64,000 nt of DNA from Fragilaria crotonensis (lineage: Eukaryota > Bacillariophyta > Fragilariophyceae > Fragilariales > Fragilariaceae): the NCBI GenBank assembly GCA_022925895.1, contig JAKSYS010000129.1:48140-112139 (forward strand). The letters are read 5' to 3'. This document shows positions 55,940 through 64,000 of the stretch, one piece after another. The notes under the pieces were generated by a model. That model had not been told where the DNA came from, ran no database searches, and saw only the letters and a program-made list of their open reading frames with translations. Position numbers and translations under genes: made by a program. Each line of letters begins with the position of its first letter. Position 1 is the first letter of the stretch.

Positions 55940-57066
55940 TCACAGCTCATCGTCGTCATGCTCATCATCCACGTCGTCGCAACCGGATTCCAGCAGAGCA
56001 CAGCTGCTTTGAGGATCTACCGGTACGTGACATTCTTGTCGTGATTCATCTAGGCATACCAGCTCCTGTTCAATGATTTCGAAATTTGGACTTATTCACT
56101 GCGAAACCAATTGAAGTCCTTGGTTTCGCGAATCACTGTGTCCCCGGAGGTGCATAAAAGGTGATATTCGAAGAATCTTCTATAATTGGCCCTGATCCAA
56201 CTGCAACTTTACATCGTAAATTGTTGGTTTCGTGAATTCGGAGCTGGCGACAGCTCGCTGTGATTGTCGAAGCTGTACATGATGAAATGTGAATAGCTCC
56301 GTCTATTCGCGCGCTACAGGTAACAGTACAATCTACAAGATTGATGAGGTGAAGCAACTGATAGCGGACATCACTGGATTGGACGGTTTAGCTAGCAAAT
56401 GGGCAAGCGGCATGGCATGACAATGGAAACTTACGTTGATACGTGGCAACGATGAAGATTCTGTAGAACCAGAGACGTCGATCCCGTGGAATCAAGGTTG
56501 AGAGAGTCGACTTTCCCATCGCCAAAGTTAACACTAACACCAATGTCAAGGAGCTCGACGACAACTGCGTCGTTGAGGTCTTGAATGCACCTCCCCTTCG
56601 TTACCCCTGTTTTCAATTGGTATATTTTCGTTTCCTCTTTCATTATTAACTCTTCACCCATCGCTGCATTTTGTTCCTTCCACGCAGCTCTATATCTCGA
56701 GAAGACGAACCGCGTTGGCGGGCACGCAATTTCTCGAGCATTTTGCAGCCTTTGCGCACATGCAGAAAATTCGCTATGTAGGAGGCGCAAATCGGAAACT
56801 GGTAGTTCCAATTTGATCAAGGCGGCCTTTTGCATGGCCTTCAAGTCTTGTTGGAGAGTCTCCAACTCTTGAAGGGCTAGCTGGCGTTCCGCGGCAATCA
56901 AATACTCATGATTATGTCGTTCCACTCGAGTGTTCCACAGTGCCAACTCACCACGAAGATAAGCCCAAAAGGAATTTGCATCATTTGTTTTGGTATGCTT
57001 CCGGACTGCCGCTTTTCGTGCCTGTTGGTTCTGAAGGAAGCGAGTCTCGGGGTCTGTCATTGTCAT
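55940..57066 (-). CDS. Tubulin-folding cofactor C (TBCC)
   Basis: The ATG at 57066 (MTMTDPETRF) starts a helical N-terminal domain of the spectrin-like TBCC type. After an intron (about 56358-56440) comes the C-CAP/beta-helix domain: HLINLVDCTVTCSARIDGAIHISSC, then RQLRIHETNNLRCKVAVGSGPIIEDSS, which holds the catalytic Arg-type position and the PIIED motif of the family. The end (TKDFNWFRSE, SPNF) fits the family C-terminus, and the protein finishes with an acidic DDVDDEHDDDEL tail. Two one-base shifts are needed: one in a GGGG run near 56143, and one near 56095. TBCC triggers GTP hydrolysis by beta-tubulin to release folded tubulin dimers. Confidence 0.85.
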
Positions 57067-57237
57067 GACAAGTTGTGTGGTGGTGTGGCGGGAATGGACA
57101 GCGAGTCCCGGTGCCACGCATTGTTCGAGGTCGGATATCGTGCAGCATGTACATGTATCATCAAAATTTCTACGGACAAGTCTGTAGAAAGTAGTGCTGC
57201 CTACGATTGCATGCGGATTCCATTTAGAATGCATATC

Positions 57238-57556
57238 AGAGACGGGAATTTCTGAAAATATCAAACCCATGGGTACCCACGTAAAGCTACGCTCACGGAA
57301 GTACCAGCCCAAACCCACCCAGAACCCATACGATCTACCAAGACCTACACAAACCCACCCAAACCCAATAGTTAGTACTGGACTAGATGGTTCTACTACT
57401 ACCGGTAGCAAACATCTAGTGTCATTTTATGCTATGATTTGCCGGCCCACCCAGACCCACCCATGAAATCCTGAGCTCACCCAAAACCCACCCTTAACCC
57501 AATGGGTTTGGGTGGGCCGTGGGTTTGGGTGGGCTGGGTTTGAAATTCCCGTCTCA
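57238..57556. mobile_element. hAT-like MITE with AACCCACCC motifs and G-quadruplex potential
   Basis: 319 bp. The termini AGAGACGGGAATTTC (57238-57252) and GAAATTCCCGTCTCA (57542-57556) are inverted copies with one mismatch. An 8-bp duplication TGCATATC flanks them (57230-57237 and 57557-57564). Between lie many AACCCACCC/ACCCAAACCC words, turning to GGGTTTGGGTGGG on the right. No coding capacity. It lies about 170 bp upstream of the TBCC start codon. Confidence 0.85.
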
Positions 57557-57564
57557 TGCATATC

Positions 57565-57845
57565 CTCCGCGTACATGAGTTAAGTACAGCAAACAACGAT
57601 AGACGAACTATAACGGACGAGTTAGGATTGTGAGCCCATGTGTACTCCACGGGCCTTACTGTACTACTGGCTATTGCGTACTGTAGACCGTCTACCTTTT
57701 GTCAGTCCCCTCGAACTAAGATGGGCACGTTGGACATGTTAGGTCGCCAGAGTAGACGATGATCTGAACGCCGAGATTTAGCAAACACCGCATGGGCATG
57801 CAAGGGAACCCTTAATAACCTTCGGACCTCGTCGGAGGGGGAACA
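57565..57845. other. Unassigned, possible 3' end of the second Copia element
   Basis: Between the MITE and the RNase H stop codon of the Copia element. It may include a 3' LTR, but no matching second LTR is visible in the window, so no boundary can be set. Confidence 0.35.
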
Positions 57846-60800
57846 TCAAGCGTGATCAGTAATATCGTATAAGATGAGACCAACCAAATGATCTCTCTTC
57901 TGTCCACCCGGGATAATCTTAGTACATAGATCAGCGGGATTATCGTGTGTCGAGATGTGAGCGGTGATACATTCGCCCATCGCGACAGCCTCACGCACGG
58001 CGTGATAACACACAGAGTTTGACTTTTTCTTCAATGTAGACTCTGGACGTTGTGTGTTATGTATGACTGACATATTGTCACCGTAAATCATAGATGGACC
58101 GTCAATAGGTACACCCATCATTCGTAATTTGTACCGGAGTCCCCAAAGCTTCCATGCCGTGTTTCATCGCGACGAATTCGGCACCAAACACACTGGTTTC
58201 AATCGTTGCCTGCTTCTTCGAGTGCCAAATTATCGGCGACATGTTGAGGTATATTAGGAACCCAGTCCTCGAACGTCGAGTACGTTGATCATTCGCATGA
58301 TCCGAATCGACAAATAGTCGAATATCCACATCTTTGCCTCGTGGCGGTGGTGCATTAGGTGGGATTGCTTCCGTCACATTCCCATAAAACGATTTCCAGT
58401 CACATTCCTTGAAGGCTGAACGATCGATGTCCGGATACGTCGGATCGAAGACAATCCTAGCATTATGCTTCTTTTCAAGGTGGTTGAACAAATGAAACAC
58501 AGCTTCAAGGTGCCCGTCACGTGGCATGATCAGGTGCGACGCAAGTTCCGACACTTCCGTTATAATATCGACTCGGCCCAACTCGACGCACCAACGTAAC
58601 ACTCCGATCTGCGACTGATAAAACGAAGCCTGTTCAGACGATAGCTCTGGTGTCACGTCCAACTCGGGTGCATAATTCAGCGGGAACGGGCCGGATGATC
58701 GCTTTGCCCATTTACGTGTCGGAAAGTGTCTCGCGTGAAATGCCTTGACGTTAGCAACCGCGGCTGGATGTACTTGCTAGAGCTCATGCCCCACGCAACC
58801 ACTCCATTCTGTAACGTCACCGGTCGCAACTTTGCCCCAAGATAATACTCTGGATCTCGCATCGACCCAGCCTTCGTCTTAAAGAAGTAGTCAATCTCCC
58901 TTAAGGCCTTGAGTCCATCGTGATGGACAACCAGTATGTCATCCACATAGAGTAAACAGTAGGCATAGTAGCGGTAGTTATCCTCCTTCCGAACTTCCGG
59001 TTTCATCCACAAATCATGGTCCGCCTTGCACGGTTCCCATCCCAGGTGCCTCATACAATCCGCGAGATGGTTCCTGAATGACGCGCCCGCGGATTTTAAT
59101 CCGTAAAGCGCGCGGACGATGATGGCACGCTTACCAGCGTCCTGTCCAAATTCTGGCCCCAATTTGCACCAAATCCTTTCCCCAACTGGTGCGGTGAGAT
59201 ATGCATTTTCAATATCTGCGGTTTTGACTTCTAAGTCATTCAGCGCAGCAAGGGTCAGTGCAATCCGTACCGATTCACGAGATACGACGCTGGCATATGT
59301 CACTGTTGCCGACGGCGGTACCGTCATGTGCCCGCCTGCAACAAGTCGTGCCTTGCGCTGGAAATCTTCCATCTTCACATCAAATACTAGGTGGCAACGC
59401 ATCTCTTGAAACGTCGGCGGCGGGTCCTTCCCTTCCTCCAGGATTTCAAACGCCACCGGACCTTTGACATTTCCTTACGAACCGCATCTTGCCAGAGTGT
59501 GTTTCCATTCTCTCTGTCGATACGGATGCAATCTTCATACGTCTTGGGAACTTCGATCCCAAACTTGTGTGTTCGTTTGTGGTAGCGCTTGTTCACCGCG
59601 GCAATGATACGGTTCCGACGCCTAAGGGTATAGGAACCCACCATGCAAACGCAGCCTCAGAGTCAATTCCATGGGCCACCGCATATTCGGCAACTTCGAT
59701 TGGATTCGATTCCTTCACGTCGGCTAAACGCTCCCACGAGGTCGTACCATCCTTCCACTCTATACATAAGCGCCAGCCCTTCGTCGTCTGTCGCATTCGA
59801 CGATTCGAACCCCGAGTGATCCACATATCGGACTTCGCAATCGCAGAAGCATCTTTCCGATGGTCGACGATGCCCGATAGCAGTAGATATTGATTGCCCT
59901 CGAGTCACATTGCGAGTACATGTTCTGCGCGATGATGTTGGCAGCAACCTCAGTCTTTTCTCCGTGCGGAAATTCTACCTCGTACGTACGTGTATCGAGG
60001 ATCGGGTTGGCATTCGCCTTCCCACGGAGCGTTCCATCCGAGGACCGCTTGCGACCGCGAACGGTGGCCGTCATCATTTTGTCTCCTATCGGCAGGATAC
60101 TTGAGCTCCGACATATTGATCATACGTATCGTCGTCGGCCTCATCAATATCCGGAACAAAACGAAGTCCATCGTCATCTCGCCGTCGCTGTATGGTTCAT
60201 ATATCGGCGTTCCGAGATCCTCGAGCTCCGGGTCATTTACGAAGTCCTCATATTTGAACGCGTCACCAAGAGCCTTGTTCACGGACTCGGTAAACTTTTC
60301 CCGCTCCCTCTTCATCGTCTCATCTGACATTTCGTCAGGAGTTAATGACCTGACAGTAGAGCGATAAACCACTTGCCCGTTTGCCTTGAGTATCTTCCTC
60401 GTCATCGCTGGTCCGATATCGATTGCTGGGCCAAGGTCTCTACCTAGCACCATTTTGTCGTCAGGGTACGTGGCCACTGTGTCGCGAAACATCACCCATT
60501 CATACCAACTGAAGAGCGCCAGTGCGGAGATGTCGGCCGTGTTACCCATAACGATAGTTTCCGGCACTTGCCCATCAAGTTTGTAAATGTCGTGGGCAGA
60601 GGGAACGCACGTACGCTTCCCTCTCCAGGCAGTGATCCCACAATCGCTTCGGTGACCTTGAGCGAACCATCTGGCGTCCGACGCCTTTCTTCAGCTCACG
60701 TATCGCGGATTCAGCCGAGTTCGACCAGGGAGAGTACGGTTCAGTCTGTTTTACCCTTGCGCCAGCCTCTCTGCACTTCCGACGGAAGTTACCCAGCAGT

Positions 60801-61732
60801 TGTTCCTTGAGTTATCCATGATCAGCGTGTTTGGGACCCCTCACGTTGGAAGAGTAATGAAAGGCCCTCGTGCGCTTCGCTTTTCTTACGCATGGGATAC
60901 GCTCGGGTCCAACCATCCGGAGTTGCGAAGATCTGAGCATACTTGTTATTCCTCGAGCTTACGGTGTTCGACTCGAGGGTGTCCGTAAAACAGTCGATCG
61001 GGAGCCTCCGATATCGCAATTGTCGGTCGTTTGTCCTGAACCTCCGAGTTAGGCTCGGGTGGAGCAATGTTCGAATACCGCGTTGCGTTGTCGCCTTCAC
61101 GGTTCGACGTGCCGCGTTCATGTCAATCCCCAACCCGCAATCTGTTCAGCATCGAATTGCCTCCCAGGGAAGCTCTCACGGTCCGTATTGCAATTCCTGA
61201 TGAGGTTCCTGATAATGCGTCATCGTCAAACACAACAGAAATGCCTAGAGTGATATCCCAACGCCGTCGAGTTCGGAGTTACGCGTCTTCCCATCAAAGA
61301 TGTGTTGGACACTACACAGAGGCGGTTGGCCAGTGGGAGGTTCTACCCCAATTCGGTCCCCTGTGTCCGATACATATTTGAGGAGAGCGTCTTCCTGTTC
61401 GGCATAACGGGATCGTGCGGGTCGTAGTCGGGTGCCTCGCTCGTGAGAATAATGTGGGGCAGTTGATCATATTCCTCGCGTGTCGGTTTGCGGGTTGGAA
61501 ACGACGAGGCTACCCCGATGATCGATAATGGTATGACGTACGGTGTGTCCGATTGTTCGATCGGAATTACCAACGAATGCGTAAGCTCAGTAGGTTGGTC
61601 AGTCAAGAAACGTGGAACATCGTTAACCTTGACGTCATTCAGTCGGAGCTGCATCGTAGAGAGTAAATTGTGTGATAAGTCGGGGATATAAATAGCCTGA
61701 TTCACAATTAAGATGACGGTTCGCCCTGTCAC
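57846..61732 (-). pseudogene. Copia pol of the second element, multiply frameshifted
   Basis: From 61732: a protease-region segment (IPDLSHNLLSTMQLRLNDVKV), pre-integrase/integrase pieces to about 59950 and a linker. Reverse transcriptase is at 59456-58677 (DVKMEDFQRKARLVAGGH, ALYGLKSAGASFRNH, YCLLYVDDILVVHH with the YVDD site). The remaining RT and RNase H are in two more frames (FVDSDHAND, ETSVFGAEFVAMK, DNPADLCTKI), ending at 57846. The RT core itself is uninterrupted over 260 codons. Confidence 0.8.
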
Positions 61733-62010
61733 AGCGTCATCGTGCGAGTGCTCCGGAGACCGTTCGTAGGTCTTTAGCTACCGGACCATTTGGGTCGTAC
61801 CCGAGACGTTTATCGGTCGATCATAATCGTGCACTAATAAGGCATTACGGCCGATCGCACATTGATCGGCGTGAGAGTCAGGTCAGTTCGTGACTCCATC
61901 ACCGACGTGTCGATCACACTAAAGGTCCGAAGAGTCGAAACGTTGCGTGCAGCCATGGCTGGCACTACAACTGTGGCCTGCGTGTCACTTTGACTTAGTC
62001 GTCTGCCGTG

Positions 62011-63498
62011 TCAGGGACGCATTAGTACGATTCGTCCCGGACGCAGACTTGATAGAACGGGTTGCGTCTCATTGGACGACTCGGTTGCCACCGATGCATC
62101 GTCGGCGTTGATAAGATCGGTCTTAGTGATTTGCTTGGCGAGCTGCGCAACAGAACGATTCAGTGCCTTTAAGTCCTTGGCCATCGTCTTGGGTTTGAAC
62201 TCACCCCCAGACTTAGACTTTGAGTCCTTGCCGGTTTTGCTATCCTTCGCACCGGGAGTATGGCCACGCTTCTTACGTTTCTCAGGCAAGTCCTTTTTCT
62301 GGGCGGAGGTCAAGGCAGCATATTCCGCTTTTGTGTAGTAGCGGTCTTCAGCTTCGTCGCGCTTGCGTTTGTTACCGCTGTGGACCTTGACCTCCGAAAT
62401 GTTCACGTTGCTTGACTACCTTTCGCCTCGATGCCGTCTGCTTGATGAAGTCCTGATATAGGGTAACACAAGCATCGAAATCGTTTCGAAGAGCTGCGTC
62501 AGACATGATTCGTGTCTTTACAGAATCGTACTTGTCAGTGCGAATGCCGTCCATCAAGTATCGGACTTTAGAACGGGCGTCAATCCCACTGTAACCGTAT
62601 TCAACAAGCCCCTCGAGAATCGAGTGCTGCTGTTTATGGACATTGATATATTTTTCAAAGTCCCATCTGCGCTGTTCGCCATTGTAGACGGTCGATTGGA
62701 GCTTCTGCTCGGCCTGGGTTGCCATGTTATCGACATTATTGGGCCCCAAGTAATGAGTCCACAATGCAAGGTACGCCATCCTGCCGTCACGAGTTCGTTG
62801 AGCGTCTTTCACGTACGTCCAGCACGAGTTCTCGCGAGTGATTCGCGCAATGATCTCCCAGACTTTCTGCCGGTTGACAAGATATGTCGGGTCGGGGTTG
62901 CGTACCCCGCCGCGGTAATCCTGAAGTGAGGGGCGCGAGCGATCATCTCGTCCTGGACCGTCGCGTACCCACCCTCGGGCTCAACCGTAGGGACCGCCTC
63001 ATCTTTACGGACGACGTATGCCAAAGGGATCATTTTATCACCGAGGTAGGAGCGTAGGTATTCGTGAATCGCTTCCATTGTTTTAGGCCAATCCTTGGCG
63101 TTAATCACAGGAAGATCGTCGGATGCCTTCCATGTGTCTTCGTAATCACGTAGCTCACGAATCGAACGAATATTTTCGAGCGTCACATCCGCTGGTGTAA
63201 CGGTCCTACCAATGCGGACTTGATGCCTAAGGTAGAAGGCCGCGAGCTTCAAATTCGTTTCGGCTCTAGCGTTTACCTGAATGCCAGGGTTGGGGACAGC
63301 GTTCCCAGCTGCGTTGACTTGTCCAGGGATGACACCACCTGGGCGACGAATCAACTTGGCTAGGTTAGAGATCTCGTCGTCAGACAAGAGTCTGATTTCT
63401 TCCAGAGAGTCAATACCCTGCTCGTCAGTGATGGCCTGAGCGGCAGCATCAAGAAAGCCAATGCGAACGAGAGCGGTGCGGACAGCGGCAGGTTCCAT
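62011..63498 (-). pseudogene. Copia gag of the second element, frameshifted
   Basis: Start ATG at 63498 (MEPAAVRTALVRIGF). Three segments in different frames: 63498 to about 62930, with a LDAAAQAITDEQGIDSLEEI block; 62812 to about 62400 (RTRDGRMAYLALWTHY); and 62406-62011, a Lys-rich tail (KRKKRGHTPGAKDSKTGK). One base shift separates each from the next. The same N-terminal GI-x-LDS block logic occurs in the first element. Confidence 0.75.
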
Positions 63499-64000
63499 GG
63501 TCGTAGTGAATTACCAGTTTGGATAATCTTGTGGTATCAGATCCACGTTCGCTCTTGCTACCTTTACATGGGTAGCTCACGGATGGGACGGTATCCGTGT
63601 CAGTTAGATTTTACTCCGATTAAGATAAGTAATTGTGTTACTTAATACGTATATGTCGTACATTTGGTATCTATCTCCAAAATGTCGATATCGGTTTACC
63701 CGGATGGATCGGGAAGGAAATAGAGCGTCCTCTGAATCCTCTATAATGCAGTATATCCACGGTAGGATCCGTTGGATGGATATACGTATCCTAGGCCAAT
63801 GTACCATCCACATTTAAGGTGCACCAGGATAAGGCAGTTCAACGCATGCCCAGGCACGCAACTGTTTCATCATGGTCATGACTCATGAATCCGGCATGAT
63901 GACGGCTGCCGACGGCCGTCGTTGATCAACTGTTTAACCCATTTCCAAATGGTTCATTCCAGACGTATAGGCAAAGGTCCGACGCGACCAATGTGAGCTA
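63499..64000. other. Leader of the second Copia element and window edge
   Basis: About 500 bp upstream of gag. It contains a near-palindrome GTGGTATCAGATCCAC at about 63550. It may include the primer-binding site and part of a 5' LTR, but neither can be confirmed without sequence beyond the edge. Confidence 0.35.

Larger units (their letters stand above)
57846..63498 (-). mobile_element. Second Ty1/Copia (CoDi-type) retrotransposon, boundaries unresolved
   Basis: Minus-strand gag to RNase H in Copia order over 5.65 kb, spread over more than ten partly overlapping ORFs. It is related to but clearly different in sequence from the element at 17186-23838. No LTR pair was found: the 5' LTR probably lies right of the window edge. 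Confidence 0.85.

Noticed and set aside
57565-57845. 3' LTR of the second Copia element
   Set aside because: No matching sequence was found near the 5' side within the window, so boundaries cannot be supported.

Overview
The window is nuclear DNA of a eukaryote, most likely a diatom (probably pennate). The evidence is genes with few, short GT-AG introns (46-92 nt), Copia retroelements with the gag/pol wording typical of diatom CoDi elements, small Golgi-type sulfotransferase-like proteins, and compact spacing with many minus-strand genes. Species cannot be fixed from sequence alone. Intergenic DNA is strikingly rich in the palindrome GTAC (GGTACC, AGTACT, GTACAAGTAC and relatives). Genes are not.

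Layout. 1-7.6 kb: tRNA-dihydrouridine synthase (edge-truncated), LON-domain protein, sulfotransferase-like protein, secreted Ser/Gly/Tyr-repeat membrane protein, ER-type DnaJ. 7.9-8.5 kb: hAT-like MITE. 9.3-12.4 kb: RING/RBR-like multi-pass membrane protein and a Nudix hydrolase. 12.5-13.6 kb: element with long terminal inverted repeats (TIRs) and a 9-bp target duplication (TSD). 14.3-15.6 kb: second sulfotransferase-like protein. 16.6 kb: tRNA-Met(CAT). 17.2-23.8 kb: complete Copia element with near-identical LTRs. 24.2-27.9 kb: large unknown membrane protein and a small coiled-coil membrane protein. 28.0-29.3 kb: compound minisatellite and a cluster of about 15 GTAAGCAAATTT motifs. 29.6-40.9 kb: tandem array of a ~2.9-kb unit, three full copies and one incomplete. 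41.3-57.1 kb: Mpv17/PMP22 protein, a giant HECT E3 ligase (RanBP2 finger, SPRY, MIB-like, ankyrin-like, ZZ, HECT), Mps1/TTK spindle-checkpoint kinase and tubulin cofactor C. 57.2-57.6 kb: second hAT-like MITE. 57.8 kb to the end: a second, heavily frameshifted Copia element.

Two themes matter for a reader. First, at least seven otherwise well-conserved host genes, and the gag of a retroelement whose LTRs are almost identical, carry single-base frameshifts, several of them in homopolymers. This looks like residual assembly error, so these frameshifts should not be read as pseudogenisation without checking. Second, several non-coding elements share one design: a short element-specific word (AAGGCG, GTAAGCAAATTT, GGTTGCA or AACCCACCC) repeated many times with unrelated spacers, sometimes inside clear TIRs with 8-bp target duplications. 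The 11.4-kb array is the largest unexplained structure. Its copies fall into two subtypes, one copy is mosaic, and they differ mainly by gain or loss of one unit of very short direct repeats.
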